DNA of 64,000 bases from Bacillus changyiensis (lineage in GTDB: Bacteria; Bacillota; Bacilli; Bacillales; Bacillaceae), in NCBI RefSeq assembly GCF_027706145.1, contig NZ_JAQFWW010000002.1, positions 124,001-188,000 on the forward strand, in the 5' to 3' direction. Both the position numbers and the translations under genes were made by a program. How positions within the stretch are numbered: position 1 is the first letter of the stretch; each line of letters starts with the position of its first letter. The notes under the pieces were generated by a model that worked only from the letters and a program-made list of their open reading frames with translations, searched no databases and was not told the origin of the DNA. Positions 38,276 through 47,315 of the stretch are shown piece by piece.

Positions 38276-39097
38276 CTAATGACGCCTTAACATTGTAAGA
38301 ATATCGAGTAATGTATGGTGAATGACAAATTTGCGATAATCGATATCATCTAAAATAGGTTGAGGTAAATGTTGAAGTGCTTGGTGAACCCTTTCTTCAT
38401 CAGACAGTTTTTGGTTATTTAAAGCTCTTTCAATCACTTTGGAACGGAAAGGAAAAGGACAAATTCCACTAAATGCGACGCGAACCTCACCATCAACTTC
38501 AAGCGCTGAAACGGTCACCAATGGATACCCCTTATCCCATTGTTCGCGTACTTTTATACTCGCAAATGGTTGATTCAAATATCGCTTTTCAGTTAACAAA
38601 AGCATGAGCATCTCACCATTTTTCAACTGTAATTTTTGATTGAACACTTCATGAATCGAATAATAATTTGTTCCTTCCGCACTTAATGTCATCACTTTAC
38701 TGTCGGTTAATAAAAATGGCAAAACAGCTTCTCTATAAAAAATCTGACCACAAATATTACCGCCTAATGTAATTTTGTCACGTGACATATGATCGGCAAC
38801 TTCTATTGCAGCTTTACTTAATAAAGGGAAATCGTTATTTTCTGTTAGTTCTGTTAATGTTAACGCTGAACCAAGTACAAGATGATTGTCTTCAGATCGT
38901 AAAGTACGGCATTCAGGGATGTCTTTCAGATCAATGATCACCTTTTTGTCCTTCATATTTGAACGGCCAAAGGAAGCGTGTTCTGTCCCGCCAGAAAGAT
39001 ATGAAGGCTGTTTCCCCTCTCTCTCCAACCGATTAAATAGCTGGATAGCTTCTAACGCAGACACCGGCCGATAATATTCTAAATCAAACAAAATCAT
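38276..39097 (-). CDS. FAD-binding subunit of a molybdopterin dehydrogenase (PucC-like), orphan
   Basis: 273 residues. The FAD-binding N-terminal domain (SYLSGGTEHASFG, then LVLGSALTLTEL, then KITLGGNICG) and C-terminal CO-dehydrogenase flavoprotein domain (SALEVDGEVRVAFSG) are those of xanthine dehydrogenase subunit PucC. This subunit passes electrons from the Fe-S subunit to NAD+. The molybdenum-binding and 2Fe-2S partners (PucD, PucE) are absent from the window, unlike the B. subtilis puc cluster that neighbours yunF there. It may be a remnant, or may work with subunits elsewhere. Monocistronic with its own terminator. Confidence 0.85.
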   Translation of the reverse strand: MILFDLEYYRPVSALEAIQLFNRLEREGKQPSYLSGGTEHASFGRSNMKDKKVIIDLKDIPECRTLRSEDNHLVLGSALTLTELTENNDFPLLSKAAIEVADHMSRDKITLGGNICGQIFYREAVLPFLLTDSKVMTLSAEGTNYYSIHEVFNQKLQLKNGEMLMLLLTEKRYLNQPFASIKVREQWDKGYPLVTVSALEVDGEVRVAFSGICPFPFRSKVIERALNNQKLSDEERVHQALQHLPQPILDDIDYRKFVIHHTLLDILTMLRRH

Positions 39098-39287
39098 TCT
39101 GCACTCTCCTCCAATCCCAAACAGCGACAGCTGATTTTAATGTACTACAGCAAATGCCTTCCTCATTGTATTGTATCTTGAGTTAATTTAAAACCATTAT
39201 TTTGAAATATAAGTCAAATGAGATAGGAATTGGTATTATGGTTCGGTATTAATCACAATTGTCCATACTACACATTCACTTGTTGAA

Positions 39288-40178
39288 TTACGACTGGTCT
39301 TTAAAGCCTTTTCGGGCTAATTGAATAAAGGTTTTTAAAGGAGAAGACATCCATTTATCTTTGTGCCACGCCATTTGAGTAAATACAGGGCATTCACTTT
39401 TCCAATTTAGTTTTTTCATGAGACCTGCTTCAATTTCTGCCTTTACCACCATTTCGGGCAGTAGGGCAATTCCGAGCCCAGCCATTACACATTGTTTGAT
39501 CGCTTCTATGCTGACAAATTCTAATTGATTAGGTGATATACATGTTTGATTCAGAGTTGCCTCAAAAAGCATTCGGTAAGAGCAGCCACTTTCAGTCAAT
39601 AAAAGGGTTTCATCTTGCAAATCTTGAGGTGTGATAAGTGAATCTTCGGAAAAAGGATGATCGATCGCTGCCACCATTTTGATGTCATCTAAAACAAGTG
39701 GTTCAATATGTAGTGACTCATCAGGACGATTAATGTCCATCATAAAAGTGAGATCAAGAAGCCCTTCTAATAATTGTTGTTTCGCCTGTTTACTAGAAAT
39801 GTATGGTTTGAACACAAGTTTAACATTGGGAAATATTTTCTTGAATTCTTTAATAATTGCTGGAAGACGGTATGTACACTGGCTCTCTGTCGCACCAATT
39901 TTCAGAATTCCTGTTGCTTCCAGCGCTGTATTGGTTGCCATTTTGGCTTCTTCGGTTAATGCGATAATTTGATCTGTATAGCGCTTGAAAGTCTTACCAG
40001 CTTCCGTTAACACAAGCCGTTTTCCAAGTCGCTCAAATAAAGGAGTCCCAATTTCAGCTTCAAGTGATTTGATTTGGGAAGTCACACTTGATTGTGCGTA
40101 ATTTAACAATTTTGCGGTCACAGTAAAATTAACATGTTCAGCGGCAGTTCTAAAAGTGATTAGTTGCTTAATTTCCAC
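39288..40178 (-). CDS. ywqM: LysR-family regulator YwqM
   Basis: 296 residues. N-terminal winged HTH (TFRTAAEHVNFTVTAKLLNYAQSSVTSQIKSLE), then a substrate-binding domain with KIGATESQCTYRLP. It is divergent from a ywqN-like NADPH-FMN reductase gene, exactly the ywqM/ywqN arrangement of B. subtilis, so it probably activates that gene. Inducer unknown. Confidence 0.88.
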   Translation of the reverse strand: MEIKQLITFRTAAEHVNFTVTAKLLNYAQSSVTSQIKSLEAEIGTPLFERLGKRLVLTEAGKTFKRYTDQIIALTEEAKMATNTALEATGILKIGATESQCTYRLPAIIKEFKKIFPNVKLVFKPYISSKQAKQQLLEGLLDLTFMMDINRPDESLHIEPLVLDDIKMVAAIDHPFSEDSLITPQDLQDETLLLTESGCSYRMLFEATLNQTCISPNQLEFVSIEAIKQCVMAGLGIALLPEMVVKAEIEAGLMKKLNWKSECPVFTQMAWHKDKWMSSPLKTFIQLARKGFKDQS

Positions 40179-40204
40179 TCCTTATCTCCCTTTCTCATCA
40201 TTTT

Positions 40205-40225
40205 TTTCGATAGATTCAATCGAAA
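40205..40225. promoter_or_regulatory. Probable LysR-type operator between ywqM and ywqN
   Basis: TTTCGAT-agattca-ATCGAAA, a perfect 7-bp inverted repeat with a 7-base centre, contains the T-N11-A pattern of LysR sites. It lies 27 bases upstream of ywqM and 76 bases upstream of ywqN. Confidence 0.55.
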
Positions 40226-40300
40226 TAATCGTCTGTATTGATTTTTCCATTCATTATATGATGAAAGAAATCAATCGTAAATAAAGGAGTCGATTCGATC

Positions 40301-40846
40301 ATGAGTATAGCCGTCATCAACGGTGGAACGCGCACCAATGGAAACACGGAGTTATTAACGAAAAAAGTCATTCAGGGACAAGATGCAGAAACCATTCATC
40401 TAAAGGAATATCACATTCAATCTATTGAAGACTTACGTCATACAGAGACTGGATTTCCAAGTATCGCAGATGATTATGATTCGATTATTGAGCGTATCCT
40501 CCCTCACGATACTCTCATTTTTGCTACACCGATATATTGGTACGGGATGACAGGTACTTTAAAGATTTTTATAGATCGTTGGTCACAGACGATGAGAGAT
40601 CGGCATTACCCTGACTTTAAAGAAAAATTAGCTGCTAAACAGGCGTATGTGGTCGCTGTCGGTGGAGATCAACCGAGAATAAAAGGACTGCCATTGATTC
40701 AACAGTTTGCCTATATATTTAGCTTTTTTGGTATTTCCTTTGGAGGTTATGTATTAGGAGAAGGTAACAAGCCTGGTGATATTTTAGAAGATCAGCAGGC
40801 ACTACATATAGCAAGTGGATTATTGAATGGAAGTGCTATTAGATGA
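40301..40846 (+). CDS. ywqN: NADPH-dependent FMN reductase/flavodoxin-fold protein YwqN
   Basis: 181 residues with the flavodoxin fold: FMN-phosphate loop NGGTRTNGNTELL near the start, FATPIYWYGMTGTLKIFIDR around residue 70 (flavin ring contacts), and GGDQPRIKG. It reduces quinones or other small molecules with NAD(P)H. Under likely control of the divergent LysR gene. Ribosome site AAAGGAG. Followed by an overlapping small gene (ATGA). Confidence 0.9.
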   Translation: MSIAVINGGTRTNGNTELLTKKVIQGQDAETIHLKEYHIQSIEDLRHTETGFPSIADDYDSIIERILPHDTLIFATPIYWYGMTGTLKIFIDRWSQTMRDRHYPDFKEKLAAKQAYVVAVGGDQPRIKGLPLIQQFAYIFSFFGISFGGYVLGEGNKPGDILEDQQALHIASGLLNGSAIR

Positions 40847-41175
40847 AATGGATCTTAGCTTTCATTGTCATGATATTTGATTTAGGATTGGTTTTTGCTT
40901 TCATTTGTCAGCCATCTCCATCATGGACTTATATGAAAACAGAAACATCTACAACCCAGAAGGACAAGCAATTTGTGAGAATGACGGGGTCTGTCCTACA
41001 AACCAAACATCAAGTGACAACTGATACAGGTGAAGAAACGATTTTCATTACAAATGACATGTCAGGCCCAAAATAGATCGGTCTGACATTTTCCACAAAA
41101 GCTCTTGTCGATGAAGCCGTTTCGTTTAACGATTTTGTCGACAAGAATGAGCTAGTAGAACTTGTAATCGTATAG
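40843..41175 (+). pseudogene. Small secreted/anchored protein gene interrupted by TAG
   Basis: Starts ATG overlapping the ywqN stop (ATGA). 77 codons reach TAG at 41074-41076; the same frame then stays open another 32 codons (IGLTFSTKALVDEAVSFNDFVDKN...) to a second TAG at 41175. The tail has real-protein character, so the original product was probably about 110 residues. An N-terminal hydrophobic segment (ILAFIVMIFDLGLVFAFI) suggests a membrane anchor. The family is unknown. The 77-residue form may still be made. Confidence 0.55.
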
Positions 41176-41391
41176 GATTCAACGATTTCAAAATGGCTGT
41201 AACCGATCTGCTCTATTTAGCACACATACTTCTCCATTTAAGACAATATTTAATGATCGTCAAAACCAATCAAATATCATGATGAAAAGAAATATTTCTC
41301 ATTTTCTATTGAGAACATTGCTCAACAGATTACTAGCCCATTCCCAGCAATTAGATTATGTTCACTAATGAAACATAGCTATTCAACAATT

Positions 41392-41628
41392 TCATGAGTT
41401 AAAGAAAAATCCTTGAGCTGATACAAAAAATACAAATAAAAAGAGAACGATACAAGTCAAACCGTCATCTTTTCGTCCTTTTTGAAATTCATCTAATCCC
41501 ATGACTAACATCAATAAACTTAAGAAAAATAGCATATAAGGTTGGAATTCAAAATGATTCGTTACCAATACATATCCTGAGCTTAAAACAACTGTTATTG
41601 CTAACAGAATCCTTAAAATTTTTAACAC
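41392..41628 (-). CDS. DUF3953-like small membrane protein
   Basis: 78 residues with three hydrophobic helices: LRILLAITVVLSSGYVLV, YMLFFLSLLMLVMGLDEF and CIVLFLFVFFVSAQGFF. The arrangement and the GLDEFQKGRKDDG loop match small DUF3953 (YczI-type) membrane proteins. Function unknown. Intergenic AT-rich sequence surrounds it. Confidence 0.75.
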   Translation of the reverse strand: MLKILRILLAITVVLSSGYVLVTNHFEFQPYMLFFLSLLMLVMGLDEFQKGRKDDGLTCIVLFLFVFFVSAQGFFFNS

Positions 41629-41826
41629 TTAAAAATCCCCCTTTTATTTGATCTCATACCTTACAGAAAAAACACTAACAATTGCCCTATGTTTTTACAA
41701 GTAAGTAAATACCAACTATACCGTTTTATGTATTAATGGTTTTCAACTTTTCATATGTCTAAGTTGAATGAATTGAAAAATATTGTTAATCTAAAAAAGT
41801 CAATTGATCAATGAGGAGAGAGAAAT

Positions 41827-42573
41827 TTGAAAAAAATCGCAGTTTTTATGATGTTGGTATTTATTATCATCGCAGGTTGTAGTAATAAATCAGATACTTC
41901 TACAGAAAAGACAGGGGCTGAAACAAAAGAAAAACAGGAAAAATCTTTATCAAATGAACAGGCTTCAAAACAACCTGTTTTGAAATACATAAAAGAAGGG
42001 ACTATGGATGCCAATATTGTGGCACCTGGCTTTTTGAATGCTGCTAAAGAAAAAGAAATAAATGCGATTACAAAGAAGATGCAGAAGAGCCTTGCTAACA
42101 AACAAGAGTGGTTTAAAGCTTACATTTCTAAGACGAAAAAGGGTGAAAAATTACCCTATCACCCCAATTTTGGTATAACTGAAAAAGAATACCGTCTTCT
42201 TCTTAATTCAGATCATCATATCAGATTAAAAAAGATCGGAGATACGTCTTTAACCATAACAAAAGAAGGAGATCAACTGATCTTAAAAACAGACAATACC
42301 AAAATAATCAAAACCGTTTATATTGATTTAAAAAAGAACACGGTCAAAACTGAAGCTGGAACACTTAAATATGACGGTAAAATTAAGGCTTCCAAGGGAC
42401 AAGTAGTAACTGGTGAGTGGTCTGGAGAAGCTTGGGCATTAAAAGGTAAGTCTCCAGAAGACATGTCAGCAGAGTTCTATATAGGAAAGCTAAAGGATAC
42501 AGGGGAAACACTTGTAACATTTAGAATAAATCAGAACACGTTGAAAGCAGAGGAAATGTTAAAATTTAAATAG
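41827..42573 (+). CDS. Hypothetical lipoprotein
   Basis: 248 residues, TTG start behind GAGGAGAGA. Signal peptide 1-17 with lipobox IAGC (Cys18), then a low-complexity Lys/Glu/Ser linker (19-45) and a folded C-terminal domain. The mature part contains a beta-rich end (KTVYIDLKKNTVKTEAGTLKYDG). I do not recognise the family. Own terminator downstream, so monocistronic. Confidence 0.75.
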   Translation: MKKIAVFMMLVFIIIAGCSNKSDTSTEKTGAETKEKQEKSLSNEQASKQPVLKYIKEGTMDANIVAPGFLNAAKEKEINAITKKMQKSLANKQEWFKAYISKTKKGEKLPYHPNFGITEKEYRLLLNSDHHIRLKKIGDTSLTITKEGDQLILKTDNTKIIKTVYIDLKKNTVKTEAGTLKYDGKIKASKGQVVTGEWSGEAWALKGKSPEDMSAEFYIGKLKDTGETLVTFRINQNTLKAEEMLKFK

Positions 42574-42701
42574 TTTCAATCTTTTCCTCTCAAAACAATT
42601 AACACACGATATAAAAAATTGTATGATTTTATACCTTGAACGTTCGCCTGCACATCTGAATTAAAAAAACTAGTGTGAAATCGAAGAGTCATTGATACAA
42701 C

Positions 42702-42735
42702 AAAAGAACCCATAGTCTGTACTGTGGGTTCTTTT
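42702..42735 (+). terminator. Terminator after the lipoprotein gene
   Basis: AAAAGAACCCA / TGGGTTCTTTT perfect 11-bp stem, 12-base loop. It lies about 130 bases past the stop; nothing else is seen between. Confidence 0.8.
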
Positions 42736-42895
42736 CAAAATCGGCATAAAGAAGGAGATGTTTCGTCCAACCCTATTATTGTACCTTATAATCTTGGATC
42801 CACAGGGTTCGACTCCATTGAAAGCGTTCCAAGAACACATTCATGAACTCTTTCGATAGATTCACCATTGACGAACCTTTGAATTCCCTCTACTC

Positions 42896-43063
42896 CTAAA
42901 GCAAATTCTCTTCTTTTCTGTACTTCTTTTCTTTAATCTCTTCAAGTTTTCTGGTTGCAAGTAATTTTCTACTTCTTACTTTTACAGCAGGTTGTACAAG
43001 CTTGCCGTTTGTTTTGAAAAGGGACGATTTTTTTAAAAAGGCTGCCAGAAAGTCTTCTTTCAC
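42896..43063 (-). CDS. Small basic protein or gene fragment
   Basis: 55 codons from GTG at 43063 (VKEDFLAAFLKKSSLF) behind AAGGGGTG. Very Lys/Arg rich (VKVRSRKLLATRKLEEIKEKK). It follows maa on the same strand. After its stop the neighbouring sequence still looks protein-like in another frame (VEGIQRFVNGESIERVHE), so this may be a broken longer gene. Confidence 0.3.
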   Translation of the reverse strand: MKEDFLAAFLKKSSLFKTNGKLVQPAVKVRSRKLLATRKLEEIKEKKYRKEENLL

Positions 43064-43084
43064 TGACACCCCTTCACCATCTAA

Positions 43085-43648
43085 TCACATGCAGTCGATT
43101 TGCTTTATAATTTTAGCAGGATTTCCACCGACCAACACATGATCTGGCACATCTTTTGTTACGACCGCACCCGAAGCAATCACAACATCTTCACCTATGG
43201 TAACGCCAGGATTAATGATGGCTCCTCCACCGATCCAGACGTTATCACCTATAGTTACTGGTGCTCCATATTCTAGACCTGATATTCTTTCGTTTGCATG
43301 TAGCGGATGAGTCGCTGTATAAATGTGTACTCCTGGTGCAATAAAACAGTTATCACCTATTCTAATCTCACATACATCTAAAAAAATACAATCAAAATTC
43401 GCAAAGAAATTTTCACCAACATGGATGTTGTAGCCATAGTCACAGCGAAACGTCTGCTCTATGTAAACATTTTCGCCAGTGGAACCAAGTAAATCTTTTA
43501 ATAATTCGGTTCTAATGTTGTCATCAATTTCGAGTGATTCATTAAATAACCTGGTTAGTCTTCTAGCTTTCTTTCTATCACTACGCAATTCTGGATCGGC
43601 TGGATGATACCGTTCACCACTCAACATTTTTTGTTTTTCGGTTTTCAT
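43085..43648 (-). CDS. maa: Maltose/sugar O-acetyltransferase
   Basis: 187 residues of the left-handed beta-helix (hexapeptide) acetyltransferase family, using acetyl-CoA to acetylate sugars. N-terminal mac domain ([15 protein letters not shown]), hexapeptide repeats ([19 protein letters not shown] onward), active-site His region [11 protein letters not shown], and the [19 protein letters not shown] stretch. Start at 43648 (MKTEKQKML) behind GTGGAGTG. Last main gene of the ROK-HAD-VOC-maa group. Confidence 0.9.
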   Translation of the reverse strand: MKTEKQKMLSGERYHPADPELRSDRKKARRLTRLFNESLEIDDNIRTELLKDLLGSTGENVYIEQTFRCDYGYNIHVGENFFANFDCIFLDVCEIRIGDNCFIAPGVHIYTATHPLHANERISGLEYGAPVTIGDNVWIGGGAIINPGVTIGEDVVIASGAVVTKDVPDHVLVGGNPAKIIKQIDCM

Positions 43649-43679
43649 GATATACACTCCACTACTCACATTTATTTTA

Positions 43680-44060
43680 TTACACAGTCAATTCTAAAAG
43701 ATTGCCTTCCGGATCCTCTATCACACTTTCATAATAACCATCTCCAGTGACACGAGGACCATTAACAAGGCGGTAACCATCATTTTGCAAAAGAGCGGTT
43801 TTATGATCTACAGCCTCCCTGCTCCCCAGAGAAATTGCAATATGAGCCCAACCAATCCTATCATTCTGATCAGGCTTATCTATCCCCGACTTACACATTA
43901 TTTCTAAACGTGCGCCATCAGCAAATGTCAGAAAATAAGATTCGAATTGTTTATCTTTATTATGATACTTTGCATTTGCTTTTCCATTAAAATATGTTAC
44001 ATAAAACGTCTTCATGGCTTCGATATCGTTAACCCACATTGCCACATGCTCTATCTTCAT
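43680..44060 (-). CDS. VOC-family (glyoxalase/dioxygenase-fold) protein
   Basis: About 126 residues starting [16 protein letters not shown]. Single VOC domain with paired beta-alpha-beta-beta-beta modules; metal-ligand positions His5, the HIA histidine and the Glu in GNLLELTV are visible. Similar to small Bacillus lyase/resistance-like VOC proteins. Substrate unknown. An upstream ATG at 44069 lies too close to the GGAGG site. Confidence 0.85.
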   Translation of the reverse strand: MKIEHVAMWVNDIEAMKTFYVTYFNGKANAKYHNKDKQFESYFLTFADGARLEIMCKSGIDKPDQNDRIGWAHIAISLGSREAVDHKTALLQNDGYRLVNGPRVTGDGYYESVIEDPEGNLLELTV

Positions 44061-44077
44061 CTTACACATGCCCCTCC

Positions 44078-44887
44078 TTACATGTTGAATGGATCATGGT
44101 TTGCAAAATACTTATCAAGTATTTCTAAAACACCACTATCATGATGAGATGGTGCTATATATTTTGCGACATTTTTTACTTCTTCACTCCCATTCTCCAT
44201 TGCAAATCCATGCTTTACATGTTTTAGCATGTCAATATCATTACCACTATCACCAAAAGCCATCGTTTCATCGTCCTTCACATTCCATTTTTGTTGTAAC
44301 AATTGAATACCATAAGCTTTATGAAAACCAGGAACGATTAAATCTATACTCCCATGCCCACTAGACACAGGTGTTATGATTTCTCCAATTTTACTATAAA
44401 GTAAATTTCTTAATTGAATTGTTTCCTCATCTGGACAAGATAATGAAAACTTTAAATCTTCAACCAGTTCAAAACTTGATATCCTGTTTAGTCGTTGATA
44501 ATACTTATTCACTGTTTCAACAAAATCAGCAGATACACGCTCCAGAACATAAGTGCTTTCTTTTCCACATAACACAATTGAAAGATTATGATGTGTTACC
44601 AGCTCTTCTAGAATAAGTTTTATATTTTTTTTAGGAATATCAACAGAGAATACTTCCTGTCCTTGATTTACAACAAGAGCACCATTTTCAGAAACATAAC
44701 TTATTTCTTCCTGTATCTCACCAAAGAACGATTTCAGTTGTTCATATTGATTTCCACTTGCAACAACAAATCGAATTCCCCGCTCTTTCATTTTTAAATA
44801 TTGCTTGAAAAATCTTTCAACATCATATTGTATTTCTTCATTAAGAAAAGTTCCATCCATATCTACAGCTATGAGCTTTACTGTCAA
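44078..44887 (-). CDS. Cof-type HAD-IIB family sugar-phosphate phosphatase
   Basis: 269 residues. HAD motif I DMDGTFL (nucleophile Asp), motif II VASGNQ, motif III Lys in the [13 protein letters not shown] region and motif [11 protein letters not shown]. Large C2B cap between. Such enzymes dephosphorylate sugar phosphates or FMN-like compounds. Fourteen bases downstream of the ROK regulator, so coregulated; with maa it suggests a sugar-related operon. Confidence 0.9.
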   Translation of the reverse strand: MTVKLIAVDMDGTFLNEEIQYDVERFFKQYLKMKERGIRFVVASGNQYEQLKSFFGEIQEEISYVSENGALVVNQGQEVFSVDIPKKNIKLILEELVTHHNLSIVLCGKESTYVLERVSADFVETVNKYYQRLNRISSFELVEDLKFSLSCPDEETIQLRNLLYSKIGEIITPVSSGHGSIDLIVPGFHKAYGIQLLQQKWNVKDDETMAFGDSGNDIDMLKHVKHGFAMENGSEEVKNVAKYIAPSHHDSGVLEILDKYFANHDPFNM

Positions 44888-44901
44888 ATCGATTCTTTCC
44901 C

Positions 44902-45873
44902 TTAACTGCTTATTTCGGTCACCATCAGATCAAAACCAAGGCTTTGTAATCCAAATAGATAGTCTTGTTTCCATTCACTTATTTTAAATTCTGGAAGATG
45001 TTCTGTTGGAATATACTTTGAACTTTGCTTTACAATTCGGTCAATGGTCAATTGGTTCACTTCATCATCACAAAAAATCATTGTATGAGGGTTAAGGATC
45101 GCTACAAATGAAGCGACTAACCTGCTAATAGCATCAACCTCCCCGCTTTCGTTTTCCAAAGCCCGCCGAAAATTTCGGTCACCATCCTGTGGAACAAATG
45201 AAATCTCACCTGAAAAATTAGTGCTTCCTCGCACAACAACACCATTTACCATAATTCCAGCACCTGGACCATTTTGACCTGAATATAAATAGATCAAAGA
45301 TTTGTTCTTCATCCCCTTCCGATCGTGATATCCAAGTACTGCCGCATTCATATCGTTTTCTACGACAACAGGTATAGAAAAACGGTCTTCCAAGTATCCC
45401 TTTAAATCAAAGTTTTGAAGATGCTCATAACCTGGTATATAAAAAATCCGTCCATTATCAACAGAACCAGGTACACCAATAGCTATTGAACTGATTTTCG
45501 AATATTTCCCTAAGATATCTTCAACATATTGGGTTAATGATCTTAAATCATCTTCTACTAATACACTTGATGTTTTCCCAGTATCCTTGACTTCTCCCAA
45601 ACAGTTAAACACAATATAATGGGTCTCTGTTCTTTCTAAAAAAATAGCCAATCCCAACATATACTCTGGATTGTATGTATATCTTTTCGCCCTTCTTCCA
45701 CCACTTGAATCATCAAGACCCGCCGAAAAAAGCTCACCGCTTTTTTCCATCTGCGATAGGAACTTACTGATTGTCGGGAAACTAATGCCCAACTTCTCAC
45801 TAAGTTCAACTTTTGTCGCACTTTCAAGTTCTAAAAGAGATTTACGAATATCACGAAGAATGACTTTCCTCAT
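44902..45873 (-). CDS. ROK-family transcriptional regulator
   Basis: 323 residues. N-terminal winged HTH (ATKVELSEKLGISFPTISKFLSQME), then the actin-like ROK domain with IAIGVPGSVDNGR and VVVENDMNAAVLGYHDRKG. The zinc motif CxCGxxGC of typical ROK proteins is absent: its place holds SFVPQDGDRNFRR, so sugar kinase activity is unlikely and the regulator may sense its ligand differently. First gene of its operon, with two perfect palindromes just upstream suggesting autoregulation. Ribosome site AAAGGTGGTGAG. Confidence 0.9.
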   Translation of the reverse strand: MRKVILRDIRKSLLELESATKVELSEKLGISFPTISKFLSQMEKSGELFSAGLDDSSGGRRAKRYTYNPEYMLGLAIFLERTETHYIVFNCLGEVKDTGKTSSVLVEDDLRSLTQYVEDILGKYSKISSIAIGVPGSVDNGRIFYIPGYEHLQNFDLKGYLEDRFSIPVVVENDMNAAVLGYHDRKGMKNKSLIYLYSGQNGPGAGIMVNGVVVRGSTNFSGEISFVPQDGDRNFRRALENESGEVDAISRLVASFVAILNPHTMIFCDDEVNQLTIDRIVKQSSKYIPTEHLPEFKISEWKQDYLFGLQSLGFDLMVTEISS

Positions 45874-45897
45874 TGATAGCTCACCACCTTTAAATAG

Positions 45898-45957
45898 ACT
45901 TATTAAAGATATTTAATAAGTCCCCAACAAAAAACTTATTAAACTCCTTTAATAAGT
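45898..45957. promoter_or_regulatory. Twin palindromic operators of the ROK regulator
   Basis: Two perfect palindromes, ACTTATTAAA-N4-TTTAATAAGT, at 45898-45921 and 45934-45957. Identical arms, different 4-base centres, 36 bases apart (about 3.5 turns). They lie 25-84 bases upstream of the ROK start. Confidence 0.75.
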
Positions 45958-46043
45958 GATGTTGACAATGTAACATATAAAATAATCGAAAGCAATTGAA
46001 ACTTTATGACAGCATGGAGTTGGCATTTTTCCTTTTCTATTTG

Positions 46044-46607
46044 CTAATCAATACTTGCCAGTAATTTAAGCATCAACTCTTTAGATTGAACAAAAAAGTC
46101 TCGAATCGAAAGCACAGCAAAGTATGAAGAGACTTGGGTATTTGCCAATGAACATTCATCATAAATGAAACTAATATTTAACTCCTTTTTTGGGACTATT
46201 CTTCTTTGAACTAACGAGTTTGTTAATTCTATGTATAATTCTTCACTCACATCCCCAATAGACCTTTCGATTGAAAAACGCCCCGCAAAGCTGTTCCACC
46301 AGACTCCGAAGGTTTTATACATCTGATTAAAAGCGCTATCATCAGTCACAAACAGCCGCTGATAAAATAAATCCTTTTCTTTATGAAATGCTCTTGCATC
46401 GTTTTGATGATCTTCAGATATTCTTTCTGAAACTTCATTCCACAGTTCTTTATACTTTAATTCAAAGTCTTCTTTAAACGCGATTCTTGTTGATAAATAC
46501 GGAAACCTTAACTCCTGCCGATTTTGATTAAGAAATAGATTTTGGATGTAAATCAGAAAGTTCAAAGAAACAGGTGCATCTGTCACCATCACGAACGAAT
46601 TTTCCAA
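46044..46607 (-). CDS. Hypothetical protein downstream of the XRE-cupin regulator
   Basis: 187 residues, cytoplasmic, mainly helical and acidic (ELKYKELWNEVSERISEDHQND). Conserved-looking features are PYLSTRIAFKEDF, FGVWWNSFAGRFSIERS and SYFAVLSIRDFFV. I do not recognise the family. Ribosome site GGAGGTGG lies just upstream. It follows the XRE-cupin gene by 48 bases on the same strand and is likely cotranscribed, possibly a ligand-processing or accessory factor. Confidence 0.65.
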   Translation of the reverse strand: MENSFVMVTDAPVSLNFLIYIQNLFLNQNRQELRFPYLSTRIAFKEDFELKYKELWNEVSERISEDHQNDARAFHKEKDLFYQRLFVTDDSAFNQMYKTFGVWWNSFAGRFSIERSIGDVSEELYIELTNSLVQRRIVPKKELNISFIYDECSLANTQVSSYFAVLSIRDFFVQSKELMLKLLASID

Positions 46608-46655
46608 ATTTCCACCTCCTTAAAATAAAAGTCACCTGACCATTTATTTACAATC

Positions 46656-47213
46656 TTACATTTCTGGTTCTGGATAATACATCACTAGAAAAAAACTCAC
46701 TAATTCTTCAGTGGTATTTATATACCCATGTGTTGTTGTACCGCTAAATTGTAGGGCATCCCCAGATTCTAATACATAATTTTCTCCTTGAAGATGAACT
46801 GTTAACATTCCCTCTTTTATGAGTATATACTCTTCCCCTAGGTGTGATTTTGCATCATGTGTACACCCTGGTTTAAGTTCAACGATGTAAATTTCAAACT
46901 TTGTTTCAGGATGATACGGAAAAAAAGGATAGACAAGATAGTCGCCCTCATGATCTGAAATTGGATTTAGTTCATTTATATTTATTTTTTTTACTTCAGG
47001 ACTTTCCTCTTTCAAAAAATGTGTAAATGATACTTGAAGACCGTTCGCAATTTTCCAAAGGGTAGTAACGGTGGGATTGGATTTCCCTTTTTCAATTTGC
47101 GCAAGCATGGCTTTACTAACCCCTGTTCGTTCTGACACTTGATCAAGGGTCAGATGTCTACTTTTTCTGAGATTAAACAAATTCTTCGCAATAACCGATT
47201 GAATATATTCCAT
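46656..47213 (-). CDS. XRE-cupin transcriptional regulator
   Basis: 185 residues. HTH at about 9-63 (NLFNLRKSRHLTLDQVSERTGVSKAMLAQIEKGKSNPTVTTLW), cupin at about 100-180 (HLGEEYILIKEGMLTVHLQGENY, SGDALQFSGTTTHGYIN). Such regulators sense a small molecule in the cupin. It is divergent from azlCD, so control of branched-chain amino-acid export is likely. Confidence 0.9.
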   Translation of the reverse strand: MEYIQSVIAKNLFNLRKSRHLTLDQVSERTGVSKAMLAQIEKGKSNPTVTTLWKIANGLQVSFTHFLKEESPEVKKININELNPISDHEGDYLVYPFFPYHPETKFEIYIVELKPGCTHDAKSHLGEEYILIKEGMLTVHLQGENYVLESGDALQFSGTTTHGYINTTEELVSFFLVMYYPEPEM

Positions 47214-47315
47214 AAACTGCTCTCCTTTATTTGATTATTTTTATTTTAACACACCATTGTTTATTATAATGAAAATTTGTATAATATGATAAACATTGTG
47301 ATGAGGGGGAGCGGA

